Shown piece after piece: positions 42,596 to 52,298 of a DNA stretch of 64,000 bases. Origin of the DNA: CBDCVD01 sp965224015 (lineage in GTDB: Bacteria; Pseudomonadota; Alphaproteobacteria; Rhizobiales; CBDCVD01); the NCBI GenBank assembly GCA_965224015.1, contig OZ245032.1, positions 1,488,001-1,552,000 of the forward strand, in the 5' to 3' direction. How positions within the stretch are numbered: position 1 is the first letter of the stretch; each line of letters begins with the position of its first letter. The notes under the pieces are model-generated. The model was given only the letters and a program-made list of their open reading frames with translations, searched no databases and had not been told where the DNA came from. Made by a program: the position numbers and the translations under genes.

Positions 42596-44383
42596 ATGCC
42601 AATCTATAAAGCCCCCATCGACGACACAATGTTTTTGCTTAATGACGTCTTCACCATTGAGCGTTATGGCAATCTGCCTGGCTTTTCTGAGCTTTCCCCT
42701 GACGTGCTTGAGGCCATCTTGCGGGAGATTGGCAAGTTTGCCGAAGAGGAGGTTTTGCCCCTCAACCTGGCGGGCGATAAACAGGGCTGCACCCTTGATG
42801 ATGGCAAGGTCACAACACCGGATGGTTACGCACAGGCGTATAAGACGTTTGTCGCGGGGGGCTGGAGTGGACTTTCTGTGGACCCTGCCCACGGCGGGCA
42901 AGGCTTGCCGCGGGTTCTGACGACGATCATGGATGAATGGCTCAGCTCGGCGAGCCTTGCCTGGTCCCTCTACCCCACACTGACCTTCGGTGCCCTTGCC
43001 GCGATCAACACCCACGCCAGTGATGCGATCAAGGCAACCTATTTGCCCAAAATGACCGCCGGAGTATGGACCGGCACCATGAACCTCACCGAGGCCCATT
43101 GCGGCACCGACCTGGGCATGCTGCGCACCAAGGCCGTCCCCAATAACGATGGCTCCTATGCCATTACCGGAACGAAGATTTTCATTTCCGCCGGCGAGCA
43201 CGACATGGCGGAAAACATCATTCACCTGGTCCTGGCGCGCATCGATGGCGCACCCGAGGGAACCGACGGTATTTCCCTGTTCGTGGTGCCCAAGTTTTTG
43301 GTCAACGACGACCAGTCACTGGGCGCACGCAACGGTGTGTCCTGTGGTGCGCTTGAAGAAAAAATGGGCCTGCATGGAAGCGCGACCTGCGTCATGAACT
43401 TCGATAGCGCTACCGGCTGGCTCGTGGGAGAAGAAAACAAAGGCCTTCGGGCCATGTTCACGATGATGAACGAGGCGCGCCTTGGCGTTGGCGCGCAAGG
43501 GTTGGCGGTTTCCGAGGTCGCTTATCAGAACGCCGCCGATTACGCCAGAGAACGTCTTCAGGGGCGCGCGCTAACCGGCCCGAGCGCTCCGCATAAGCCC
43601 GCCGATCCCATTATCGTGCATCCGGACGTAAGGCGCATGCTCATGACCATGCGCAGTTTCAACGAGGCCGCACGCGCGCTTACCATCTGGGGTGGCATTC
43701 AAAACGACCTGGCCCATGTGGCCGAGGAGGAAAGCGAGCGTAAAAGCGCCGACGACGCCCTTGCCCTCTTAACCCCGGTTATCAAGGGCGTCCTCACCGA
43801 TCGCGGGTTTGAAAACGCCGTCGATGCCCAACAAATCTATGGCGGCCACGGCTACATTGCCGAATGGGGTATGGAGCAATTTGTTCGCGACGCGCGCATC
43901 GCCATGATCTACGAAGGCGCCAATGGCATCCAGGCGCTTGACCTGGTGGGGCGTAAACTGGCGCGTAAAGGCGGCAAACCGGTCATGGCATTTTTCCAGG
44001 AGATTGATGCGTTCATGGCCCAAAATGAAGATGACACCATGAAGCGCTTTACCGCGCCATTGCGCGCTGGACGCAAGGACCTGGAAGCGGCAACCCTTTG
44101 GTTCATGAACAACGCCATGAAGGCTCCCAACCACGCCGGTGCCGGTTCAACTGATTATATGCATCTTATGGGCACCGTGGTTCTGGGCTATATGTGGGCC
44201 CGTATCGCCAGAGCGGCCAACGACAAACTCGCCGATGGCGCTGACAACAAAGACTATTTTGAAACCAAGCTTACTCTTGGTCGCTTCTTCATGGAGCGCA
44301 TTATGCCCGAGACGGCCTTGCGTCTGGCGCGTATTCGCGCAGGGGCGGATACGGTGATGGCCCTGGATGCGGAAGCTTTTTAG
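42596..44383 (+). CDS. Acyl-CoA dehydrogenase, long form with C-terminal extra domain (DmdC/FadE5-like)
   Basis: A 595-residue flavoprotein that makes trans-2-enoyl-CoA from acyl-CoA. It has the N-terminal helical domain, the FAD/acyl-CoA strands GTMNLTEAHCGTDLG and ITGTKIFISAGEHDMAENI, and KMGLHGSATCVMNF. The C-terminal helical domain contains YGGHGYIAEWGMEQFVRDARI followed by the catalytic Glu in MIYEGANGIQAL. The extra C-terminal domain of about 130 residues sets it in the long acyl-CoA dehydrogenase group, which includes 3-methylmercaptopropionyl-CoA dehydrogenases; substrate cannot be read. First gene of the operon. Confidence 0.9.
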   Translation: MPIYKAPIDDTMFLLNDVFTIERYGNLPGFSELSPDVLEAILREIGKFAEEEVLPLNLAGDKQGCTLDDGKVTTPDGYAQAYKTFVAGGWSGLSVDPAHGGQGLPRVLTTIMDEWLSSASLAWSLYPTLTFGALAAINTHASDAIKATYLPKMTAGVWTGTMNLTEAHCGTDLGMLRTKAVPNNDGSYAITGTKIFISAGEHDMAENIIHLVLARIDGAPEGTDGISLFVVPKFLVNDDQSLGARNGVSCGALEEKMGLHGSATCVMNFDSATGWLVGEENKGLRAMFTMMNEARLGVGAQGLAVSEVAYQNAADYARERLQGRALTGPSAPHKPADPIIVHPDVRRMLMTMRSFNEAARALTIWGGIQNDLAHVAEEESERKSADDALALLTPVIKGVLTDRGFENAVDAQQIYGGHGYIAEWGMEQFVRDARIAMIYEGANGIQALDLVGRKLARKGGKPVMAFFQEIDAFMAQNEDDTMKRFTAPLRAGRKDLEAATLWFMNNAMKAPNHAGAGSTDYMHLMGTVVLGYMWARIARAANDKLADGADNKDYFETKLTLGRFFMERIMPETALRLARIRAGADTVMALDAEAF

Positions 44384-44419
44384 GGACGACGCAGGTAAGC
44401 GGCAAAGGAGGATAAGGTC

Positions 44420-45628
44420 ATGGCCGATTGTTATATTTACGATCATGTGCGGACCCCGCGCGGGCGTGGCAAACCTGACGGGTCGTTACACGAGGTGACC
44501 AGCCTGGCTCTGGCGTCTTCGGCGCTCAAGGCGCTCAAGGCGCGCAACGAACTGAACACACGGCTTGTGGATGATGTAGTCATGGGCTGCGTTGATCCGG
44601 TCGGAGAAGCCGGTGGTGACATTGCTAGGGCTGCTGCCCTGAACGCTGGCTATGGCGACCATGTTCCTGGCGTGCAGCTCAACCGGTTTTGCGCCTCGGG
44701 CCTTGATGCGGTGAACTTTGCCGCCGCCCAGGTGATGGCGGGCCAGCACGACATGACGGTAGGCGGTGGGGTCGAATCCATGAGTCGGATCGGCATCGGG
44801 GCCTCAGGCGGCGCCTGGCCCATGGACCCGCAAATCGCTATCCCTGCGTATTTCATGCCGCAAGGGGTCTCCGCCGATCTGATCGCCACAAAATACGGCT
44901 TCTCCCGCGACGATGCGGATGCCTATGCGGTTGAGAGCCAAAAACGCAGCGCCCATTCCTGGGACAACGGATATTTCAGCAGGTCGGTCGTGCCCGTCAC
45001 AGACGTCAACGACCTTATCATTCTTGATAAAGACGAGCACATGCGCCCAGGTACCGACATGCAGTCGCTGGCCTCTTTGAAGCCTTCGTTCGAACAAATG
45101 GGGGATTTTGCCGGCTTTGATGCTGTCGCCATTCAACGCTACCCGGAGCTGGAGACCATCAATCACGTGCATCATGCGGGAAATTCCTCGGGCATTGTCG
45201 ATGGCGCTGCGGCGGTTCTGCTTGGCAGCAAACGCGCCGGTCGCTCCGCCAAACTCACACCGCGAGCCAAGATCAGGGCCTTTGCCAATATCGGCTCGGA
45301 ACCGGGCATTATGCTGACCGGCCCGGTGGATGTCACCCACAAGTTGCTCAAACGCGCGCGCATGACGCTTGCAGATATTGACTTGATTGAGATCAACGAG
45401 GCCTTTGCCTCCGTGGTGCTGCGCTACATGCAGGCCTTTGACATCGACCCCGACAAGGTCAACGTCAATGGCGGCGCCATCGCCATGGGGCATCCTCTTG
45501 GTGCCACGGGAGCGATGATCCTGGGAACGGTTCTTGACGAATTGGAGCGGCGTGATCTCAACACCGCCCTTGTGACCCTTTGTATCGGCGCCGGCATGGG
45601 CACGGCCACCATCATTGAGCGAGTGTAA
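44420..45628 (+). CDS. fadA: Acetyl-CoA C-acyltransferase (thiolase)
   Basis: A 402-residue thiolase, cleaving 3-ketoacyl-CoA to acetyl-CoA and a shortened acyl-CoA. Active residues: C91 in NRFCASGL, the His of GGAIAMGHPLGATGA and the second Cys of LCIGAGMGTA. The GGVESMSRIGIG loop is present. The gene lies 36 bases behind the dehydrogenase with GGAGGATAAGGTC in front of ATG. Confidence 0.92.
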   Translation: MADCYIYDHVRTPRGRGKPDGSLHEVTSLALASSALKALKARNELNTRLVDDVVMGCVDPVGEAGGDIARAAALNAGYGDHVPGVQLNRFCASGLDAVNFAAAQVMAGQHDMTVGGGVESMSRIGIGASGGAWPMDPQIAIPAYFMPQGVSADLIATKYGFSRDDADAYAVESQKRSAHSWDNGYFSRSVVPVTDVNDLIILDKDEHMRPGTDMQSLASLKPSFEQMGDFAGFDAVAIQRYPELETINHVHHAGNSSGIVDGAAAVLLGSKRAGRSAKLTPRAKIRAFANIGSEPGIMLTGPVDVTHKLLKRARMTLADIDLIEINEAFASVVLRYMQAFDIDPDKVNVNGGAIAMGHPLGATGAMILGTVLDELERRDLNTALVTLCIGAGMGTATIIERV

Positions 45629-45633
45629 GAATT

Positions 45634-46212
45634 ATGAGAAAAACTGTAAAACAGGTTGTTTATGCGATGGTCATTGCCGGAATGCTTGCACCATTCGCTT
45701 TTGCTGAAGACGTGCCACAACCCTACAAGGGATTACAAACTCGGGACATCAAGGCCTTGTCACCCAAGCGGATTGGTGATCTTCTTGATGGGCAGGGCCT
45801 ATCCTATGCCCTTGCTGCTGAATTAAATGGTCTGCCAGGGCCCCGGCACGTGCTTGATCTTGCTGATGAAATCGCCTTGAGCAAAGCTCAACGTATGAAA
45901 ATTAGGGCGATATTTGTCGATATGCAGGCGACCGCACGCGCAATCGGTGCCAAGATTGTTGCACACGAACGCGCCTTGGATACAGCGTTCGCAAAGCGCG
46001 ATATTTCGCCTGAACACCTCTCAGATCTGACGCATCGGATTGCCGTATTGGACGGACGACTTCGGGCCAACCATTTGTCCGCACATCTGCAAACAGATCC
46101 AATTCTCACCGCGCATCAAAAACGGATCTACGCGAATGTGCGCGGCTACATGGATAGTGGAACCACAGATAGTGCCCATGATAAGGTCGGGAACCACCAC
46201 GGCAACAACTAA
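45634..46212 (+). CDS. Spy/CpxP-like periplasmic helical protein
   Basis: A 192-residue exported protein. The signal peptide ends in FAFA, before EDVPQPYKG. The mature part is mostly helical, with LSPKRIGDLLDGQGLSYALAAELNGLPGPRHVLDLADEI, LSKAQRMKIRAIFVDMQATAR (the LTxxQ-like element of the Spy/CpxP group), and LTAHQKRIYANVRGY near the end. Relatives are stress chaperones or metal-stress proteins. Its place between thiolase and fadJ, five and 12 bases from each, is unusual, and suggests common expression with fatty-acid degradation. Confidence 0.7.
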   Translation: MRKTVKQVVYAMVIAGMLAPFAFAEDVPQPYKGLQTRDIKALSPKRIGDLLDGQGLSYALAAELNGLPGPRHVLDLADEIALSKAQRMKIRAIFVDMQATARAIGAKIVAHERALDTAFAKRDISPEHLSDLTHRIAVLDGRLRANHLSAHLQTDPILTAHQKRIYANVRGYMDSGTTDSAHDKVGNHHGNN

Positions 46213-46224
46213 GCGGGTGTAATC

Positions 46225-48468
46225 ATGGATTTATCATACAAGAACTTTGCAATCGACATTGACGGTGACGGCATTGCCTTGATCACCTGGGACATGCCGG
46301 AACGCTCGATGAATGTGCTGTCGGAAAGCTCCATGAACGAGCTTGATGCCCTTATTAACGCGATCACCATTCACGAGGACATCAAAGGCGCGGTCATCAC
46401 CTCGGGCAAGGAGACATTTTGCGCCGGCGCCGATCTGACCATGCTGGAAGCCCTGACTGGAGAGTATCATCGAGCCGCGGCGGGGGGCGGCGATTTGCGC
46501 GATGCCAAGTCCCAGGTGTTTGCCCAAGGCCGCAAACTGTCACTCATGTTTCGCCGTTTGGAGACCTGTGGCAAGCCTGTAGCGGCCGCACTGACCGGCA
46601 CCGCTGTTGGCGGCGGCTGGGAGCTTGCCCTGTCTTGTCATGCACGATTTGCAACTGACAACGACAAAGCCAGGTTCGGTTTGCCCGAGGTCAAGGTCGG
46701 CCTGATGCCCGGCGCCGGAGGCACGCAACGGATTGCCCGCATGCTCAAACCCGACGATGCGCTGCGGCTTTTGCTTCAGGGCACGCAATTGCCTGCAAAA
46801 AAGGCAAAAGCCAGCGGCCTTCTCAATGCCGTGGTGGCAAAGGATGAACTGATAAAAACCGCAAAGGCGTGGGTGAAAGACAACCCAAAAGCCGTCGCCC
46901 CGTGGGACAAGTCCGACTTTCGCCTGCCAGGCGGACGGGTCTATTCACCAGGAGGCATGATGATTTTCCCCGCCGCCAACGCCATATACCGCAAAACCAC
47001 CTACGATAATTATCCCGGCGCCCGCGCCATTCTTTCCGCGGTCTATGAAGGCCTCCTCTTGCCCATGGACCAGGCGCTTACCGTTGAGGCGCGGTATTTC
47101 GCCAATATCATGATGACCCCTGAGGCCAATGCGATGATCCGTTCGCTGTTTATTTCCATGCAGGATCTGGGCAAGGGCGCGCGCCGGCCCGAGGGGGTGG
47201 CGCCGAGCACGATCAACAAGGTCGGGATTCTCGGGGCTGGATTTATGGGTGCCGGTGTTGCCTATGTGACGGCGGCAGCGGGTATGGACGTGGTCCTGCT
47301 TGATCGCGATCAGGCGGCAGCCGATAAGGGTAGGGCCCATTGCGACAAGCTCATCTCCGAGCGTGTTGCCAAAGGCCGCGCTAAGGCAAACGACAAGACG
47401 GCCTTGCTGGCGCGCATTCAACCCACCACCAATTATAACGATCTTGGCGATTGCGACCTGATTATCGAGGCGGTTTTCGAGGATGCTGAGATCAAGGCGG
47501 GGGTGATCAAAAAGACGCAAGCGGTTATTGACAAGGACTGTATTTTCGCCTCCAACACGTCCACCCTGCCGATCACCGATCTGGCTAAAAACTTTAGCCG
47601 TCAGGATCAGTTTGTCGGGATCCATTTTTTCTCGCCGGTGCATAAGATGATGCTGGTTGAAATTATCAAGGGCAGGAAAACCGGCGACAAGGCCCTTGCC
47701 ACGGCGCTTGATTACGTGCGGGCGATCAAAAAGACGCCCATCGTGGTCAACGACAGCCGAGGGTTCTACACCTCAAGAGTTGTGGGCACCTATATTGGCG
47801 AAGGGCATGAAATGTTGGCAGAGGGTATCCCCCCGGCTTTTATCGAAAACGCCGCACGCATGGCCGGCATGCCCGTCGGCCCCCTGTCGCTCAACGATGA
47901 AGTGGCCCTTGATCTGAGTTTAAAGATCATGACGGCAACAAAAAAAGCGTTGGGCGACAAGTACCGGCCTGGTGCCGGAGACGTGATTATCAACGATATG
48001 GTCACAAACCGCACGCGCCTGGGGCGCAAGAACAGCAAGGGGTTTTACGATTATCCGGAAAAGGGCAAAGGCAAAAAGCGTCTGTGGCCGGATATCCATC
48101 AGGTGAACGGTGTCGCAGATTATCGCGAGATGGACATCACCCACGTGGAAGAGGTCAAGCAGCGCCTTTTGGTGCGCCAGGCCCTTGAGACGGCGCGTTG
48201 TTTTGAAGAGGGTGTTTTAAGCGACGTGCGCGAGGGCGATGTGGGCTCAATACTCGGCTTTGGCTTTGCGCCCTACACCGGCGGCGCGCTGTCTTATATT
48301 GATGGCATGGGGGTTGCGAATTTCGTCAAACTGTGCCGCACGTTTGCACGCAAATACGGCCCTCGTTTCAAGCCATGCCGACTGCTGAACCAAATGGCAA
48401 AAAACGACGAGACGTTTTACTCCCGCTTTCCCCCGCCTCAGACCATGGCCCGCGACAAGGCGGCATAA
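46225..48468 (+). CDS. fadJ: Bifunctional enoyl-CoA hydratase/3-hydroxyacyl-CoA dehydrogenase
   Basis: A 747-residue fusion. The crotonase half (1-300) has ITSGKETFCAGADLTML and GGGWELALSCHARFAT, whose oxyanion glycines are intact, and GLPEVKVGLMPGAGGTQR. The dehydrogenase half starts with the NAD motif VGILGAGFMGAGVAYV (about 333) and contains IEAVFEDAEIKAGVI, FASNTSTLPITDLA, GIHFFSPVHKMMLVEII and NDSRGFYTSRV. It hydrates enoyl-CoA and oxidises the product, linking the dehydrogenase and the thiolase of this operon. Confidence 0.93.
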   Translation: MDLSYKNFAIDIDGDGIALITWDMPERSMNVLSESSMNELDALINAITIHEDIKGAVITSGKETFCAGADLTMLEALTGEYHRAAAGGGDLRDAKSQVFAQGRKLSLMFRRLETCGKPVAAALTGTAVGGGWELALSCHARFATDNDKARFGLPEVKVGLMPGAGGTQRIARMLKPDDALRLLLQGTQLPAKKAKASGLLNAVVAKDELIKTAKAWVKDNPKAVAPWDKSDFRLPGGRVYSPGGMMIFPAANAIYRKTTYDNYPGARAILSAVYEGLLLPMDQALTVEARYFANIMMTPEANAMIRSLFISMQDLGKGARRPEGVAPSTINKVGILGAGFMGAGVAYVTAAAGMDVVLLDRDQAAADKGRAHCDKLISERVAKGRAKANDKTALLARIQPTTNYNDLGDCDLIIEAVFEDAEIKAGVIKKTQAVIDKDCIFASNTSTLPITDLAKNFSRQDQFVGIHFFSPVHKMMLVEIIKGRKTGDKALATALDYVRAIKKTPIVVNDSRGFYTSRVVGTYIGEGHEMLAEGIPPAFIENAARMAGMPVGPLSLNDEVALDLSLKIMTATKKALGDKYRPGAGDVIINDMVTNRTRLGRKNSKGFYDYPEKGKGKKRLWPDIHQVNGVADYREMDITHVEEVKQRLLVRQALETARCFEEGVLSDVREGDVGSILGFGFAPYTGGALSYIDGMGVANFVKLCRTFARKYGPRFKPCRLLNQMAKNDETFYSRFPPPQTMARDKAA

Positions 48469-48803
48469 CCCGGGTTTACGGTGCGGCCTCCTGCTTGATC
48501 GGACCACCTGAAAACCTATTGACGGACTTGGGCAGGTAGATGCCCATGAATCCCATTAAACGCATTTTGCTATAGAACGCCATAGCGCCATAGCGCCATG
48601 ATTGGCAAAGCCTTAACAGGAGGGGCAAGTTTATTCTCAACTATACGTTTTATTAATATAGACAATATATCTTAAAGTTGCATGTCATGAAACGTGCAAG
48701 TGCAGAGAGCTTATCACCCAATGGGTTCTCTGGAATGCCTTATCACCGCCCTTGCCAGGGTCGTCTCACGATGGCCCTGGCATTCTCTTATGCGCAAAGC
48801 TAC
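48469..48803. other. Convergent intergenic gap with family-C half copy
   Basis: The gap between fadJ and the amidohydrolase gene (convergent) contains, at about 48553-48575, one end of a family-C element (AAACGCATTTTGCTATAG) followed by GCCATAGC repeats. No gene is seen. Confidence 0.5.
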
Positions 48804-49970
48804 CTACAGAGGCAGAGCCCGCTCGGCGAGGCGGGCGAAAAACGAACAGCCATAGGGAATGGCTTCGTCGTTGAAGTCATAACCCGGGTGGTGCAGGCCC
48901 GCCGTGTCGCCATTGCCCATAAAGATAAACGCTCCGGGCTTTTCCTTCAGATAGAAAGAAAAGTCCTCAGCCCCCATGGTGGGTTTGCGATCACGGTCAA
49001 CGCGGTCACGACCGACGATCTCGTCACCGATTGTGGCGGCGAACTCTGTCTCTTGCTCATGATTGACCGTGGGGGGATATCCATGGATGTAGGAGAAGTC
49101 GGCGCTGGCGCCGTGCATGGCGGCAATGGACGTTGCAATTGATCGGGTGCGCTCTTCAAGCCACGCGCGGGTTTCGGGCACCAAAGCACGCACGGTTCCG
49201 CTCATGACAGCCTTGGGCGGAATAACATTGTCCGTGGTGCCCGCGTCGATTTTTGTGATCGAAATTACCGCCGTGTCAACGGGATCGAGATTGCGCGCAA
49301 TCACCGTCTGATAGGCATTGACAATTTGCATGGCGATCATCACCGGATCAATGGTGTTGTGGGGCATGGCCGCGTGTCCGCCCTGGCCGTTTATGGTGAT
49401 TTTGAGCGTGTCTGCGGAGGCCATTAAAGGACCGCTGCGAATGGCGAAGTCTCCCACATCGACACCGGGGAAATTGTGCAGGCCATAGATTGCCTCAGCA
49501 GGCCAGCGAGAAAACAGCCCGTCATCGATCATCGCTTTGGCGCCCGCACCTCCCTCCTCAGCAGGTTGAAACACCAATACGACCGCCCCATCGAAGTTGC
49601 GCGTCTCGGCCAAATACCGGGCCGCCCCCAGCAACATCGCCGTATGGCCATCGTGGCCACAGGCATGCATACGCCCGGGGATTGTCGAAGCCCAGGGCTT
49701 GTCCGTCTCCTCGTGAATGGGCAGTGCGTCCATGTCTGCGCGCAAGGCCACGGCACGACCGCTCGCATTCTGCTTGCCGCGAATGACCCCCACCACGCCG
49801 GTCTTTCCCACCCCGGTGACCACTTCGTCGCAGCCAAAGTCACGCAGCAATCCTGCGACCTTATCGGCTGTGCGATGGAGCTCGTACTGGAGCTCCGGAT
49901 GGGCATGAATATCACGACGCCACGCGCTAATATCAGCCTGAAACTCCGCCATGCGATTTATGATTGCCAT
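48804..49970 (-). CDS. M20-family amidohydrolase (hippurate hydrolase/N-acyl-amino-acid deacylase like)
   Basis: A 388-residue zinc hydrolase. Zinc ligands lie in MHACGHDGHTAML and the catalytic Glu pair in FQPAEEGGAGA; the dimerisation lid is GQGGHAAMPHNTIDPV. The end contains MGAEDFSFYLKEKPGAF and HHPGYDFNDEAIPYG. Family members cut amide bonds of N-acyl amino acids such as hippurate. The ATG at 49970 has GGAAGG eight bases upstream. It follows the kynureninase gene by 68 bases, so a substrate of the type N-formyl- or N-acetyl-kynurenine is possible, though only inferred. Confidence 0.85.
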   Translation of the reverse strand: MAIINRMAEFQADISAWRRDIHAHPELQYELHRTADKVAGLLRDFGCDEVVTGVGKTGVVGVIRGKQNASGRAVALRADMDALPIHEETDKPWASTIPGRMHACGHDGHTAMLLGAARYLAETRNFDGAVVLVFQPAEEGGAGAKAMIDDGLFSRWPAEAIYGLHNFPGVDVGDFAIRSGPLMASADTLKITINGQGGHAAMPHNTIDPVMIAMQIVNAYQTVIARNLDPVDTAVISITKIDAGTTDNVIPPKAVMSGTVRALVPETRAWLEERTRSIATSIAAMHGASADFSYIHGYPPTVNHEQETEFAATIGDEIVGRDRVDRDRKPTMGAEDFSFYLKEKPGAFIFMGNGDTAGLHHPGYDFNDEAIPYGCSFFARLAERALPL

Positions 49971-50038
49971 GCGAATCGCCTTCCATTTGTATTTTGTAGG
50001 AGGAAACGCAACGGCGCTCCCGTTGGTTTCATCAAGAT

Positions 50039-51307
50039 TCAAGTAACTCCGGCGCGAATGTGATATTGGGGCTTACGCCACTCTTCGTGTGCAAGGCACG
50101 TTAGCAGACAATGGGCCGCATCCCAAACATCAACATAGCGCAAATAATAGGGGGAAAAGCCAAAACGCATCAAGTCAGGGGCGCGAAAATCACCAATAAT
50201 ATTGCGCCCGATCATTGCCTGAACAAGGGCATAGGCATGATCCCAATAATAGGACACCTGAGCGCCGCGCTCGTCGCAGCAGCGCGGTGAGGCCAGTTTG
50301 AGACCGTATGAGGCACCAGCATCGGCACTATCAATCAAAGTGATGAACAGGTCCGCTAATTTTTGTGATTTATCACGCACCAGTGCCAGGTTCGCCCCCC
50401 TGGCAATATCAAGCCCCGCCTCCATGGCGCGCATGGAGAGAACCGGCTGGGTGCCACACAAAAACCTGGCAATACCCGGATCCGGTTGGTACGCCTTGTC
50501 GAAGTCGAAGGGGCGGGCGTGCCCCCACCAGCCACAAAGAGGTTGCCGAATTTGGCTCTGATGACGCCTTGCACAATAGACAAAAGCAGGAGAGCCCGGC
50601 CCGCCGTTAAGATACTTGTAGGTACACCCCACCGCCAGGTCGACATTGTGAGCGCTCACATCTACAGGAACAACTCCGGCACTATGGGAAAGGTCCCAGA
50701 TCATGAGCGCTCCAACGTCATGGACCGCCTTGGTTATAGCACCAAGGTCAAGCAAATACCCGGTGCGGTAGTCCACATGAGACAGAACAACGACGGCAAC
50801 CTGCGCGTCAAGGGCCGCTTCGAGCTCCGTATCGGCGCGCCTGAGCAATCGACGCTGGATATTCTTGCGCGCGCCCATCGCACCTTCCAGTATATAGAGA
50901 TCTGTGGGAAAACTTGACGCCTCGGATACAATAACCGTGCGCTCAGGGCGAAGGGCCAACGCTCCCATAACCGCCTTATATAAGTTTATTGACGTCGTGT
51001 CGGTAACGACAACTTCACCCTCTCTTGCCCCAATAAGAGGAGCGAGCTTATTGCCGAGATGCTTTGGCAGGTCAAACCAGCGGGCGTCGTTCCAACTGCG
51101 AATGAGTCCGTCTCCCCACTCCTGGCTTACCGCGTGCGCAATCGCATCCCTTGCAGCCACCGGCAGGAGTCCGAGAGAGTTCCCATCAAGATAGATCGTA
51201 TTGTCAGGCAACGAGAATTTGTGACGCAAGGGTGCCAAGGGGCATTGTTCATCGCGCGTTTGACAATCGGCGCGAGATATCGACAAGATTGGCTTGCTTT
51301 GGCCCAT
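50039..51307 (-). CDS. kynU: Kynureninase
   Basis: A 422-residue PLP enzyme cleaving kynurenine to anthranilate and alanine. Typical motifs: IYLDGNSLGLLP near the N-terminus, WFDLPKHLGNKLAPLIGA, VVLSHVDYRTGYLLDL, the PLP aspartate in MIWDLSHSAG, and the Schiff-base lysine K231 in GCTYKYLNGGPGSPAF. GWWGHARPF and FSPYYLRYVDVWDA are also family signatures. The ATG at 51307 is chosen on homology length; an upstream extension lacks support. It is divergent from the liv transporter, 155 bases away. Confidence 0.92.
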   Translation of the reverse strand: MGQSKPILSISRADCQTRDEQCPLAPLRHKFSLPDNTIYLDGNSLGLLPVAARDAIAHAVSQEWGDGLIRSWNDARWFDLPKHLGNKLAPLIGAREGEVVVTDTTSINLYKAVMGALALRPERTVIVSEASSFPTDLYILEGAMGARKNIQRRLLRRADTELEAALDAQVAVVVLSHVDYRTGYLLDLGAITKAVHDVGALMIWDLSHSAGVVPVDVSAHNVDLAVGCTYKYLNGGPGSPAFVYCARRHQSQIRQPLCGWWGHARPFDFDKAYQPDPGIARFLCGTQPVLSMRAMEAGLDIARGANLALVRDKSQKLADLFITLIDSADAGASYGLKLASPRCCDERGAQVSYYWDHAYALVQAMIGRNIIGDFRAPDLMRFGFSPYYLRYVDVWDAAHCLLTCLAHEEWRKPQYHIRAGVT

Positions 51308-51461
51308 TGATGTATTGCTCCGACGCCGCGTTCGGCCTACATTAATGTTAGTACTTGTATTTATGGCGCACCACCATCTGGCTCCAACAGGAGCCAGCGT
51401 GCTGATCGCGCACCCATTCTTGATCAGGCCATGAGGCCTGCGCCAAGGCACGATACCAACA

Positions 51462-52298
51462 ATGACCCGGCGCCAAAAGCGTCAACAACAGATTTCCGGG
51501 ATAAAGCTTTTGTTGTCTGTGGACAAACTATCAAAACGTTTCGGTGGCTTTTATGCACTCAATGATTGCTCCCTGACGGTCGAGGCGGGAACGATCACCG
51601 GCATCATCGGCCCCAACGGCGCCGGGAAAACAACTCTGTTCAATCTTGTTGCGGGCGCTTTTGCACCCACGCAAGGGGTTGTTCGTTTTATGGACGATGA
51701 TGTGACCGGACTTAAGTCCCACGAACTGTTTGCCCGCGGTATCTTGCGCACTTTTCAAATTCCTCATGAATTTGCCAAATTGTCGGTCCTTGAAAACTTG
51801 ATGGTTGTCCCGCCGTTTCAGTCGGGTGAACGGTTGCGCGCCAACTGGATTGACCGTAAGCGGGTCGTTAATCAGGAGGCAAAGACACGCGAAAATGCGC
51901 AGGAAGTTCTTGATTTTCTGGAACTCGGCCATGTAGCCAAAGAGCGCGCGGGCAACCTGTCTGGCGGTCAGAAAAAGCTCCTTGAGCTTGGTCGCACCAT
52001 GATGACCGATGCCAAACTGGTACTGTTGGATGAGCCGGCGGCGGGAGTTAACCGCACCCTGTTAAAAAAGCTCAGCGCCAATATTCGCCACCTCAATAAG
52101 GCGCGCGGCTATACGTTCTGTGTCATTGAGCACGACATGGACTTCATTGAGGACCTTTGTGATCCGGTGATTTGCATGGCACGGGGAAGCGTTTTGACGC
52201 AAGGGACCTTCGATCAGGTGCGCCGTAATGCAGCCGTTTTGGAGGCTTATCTCGGCGCCCCCGAAACTGTGACCGGTGCTGTCGAGGGATGCCCATGA
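51462..52298 (+). CDS. livG: Branched-chain-type ABC transporter ATPase LivG
   Basis: A 278-residue cassette with Walker A GPNGAGKT, Q-loop TFQIP, signature LSGGQKKLLEL, Walker B LVLLDEPAAG and a switch His in CVIEHDMDFI. The first 17 residues (MTRRQKRQQQISGIKLL) are extra and have no good ribosome site; a TTG slightly downstream could be used. It overlaps livF (ATGA). Partner proteins follow in order F, H, M, and binding protein. Confidence 0.92.
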   Translation: MTRRQKRQQQISGIKLLLSVDKLSKRFGGFYALNDCSLTVEAGTITGIIGPNGAGKTTLFNLVAGAFAPTQGVVRFMDDDVTGLKSHELFARGILRTFQIPHEFAKLSVLENLMVVPPFQSGERLRANWIDRKRVVNQEAKTRENAQEVLDFLELGHVAKERAGNLSGGQKKLLELGRTMMTDAKLVLLDEPAAGVNRTLLKKLSANIRHLNKARGYTFCVIEHDMDFIEDLCDPVICMARGSVLTQGTFDQVRRNAAVLEAYLGAPETVTGAVEGCP

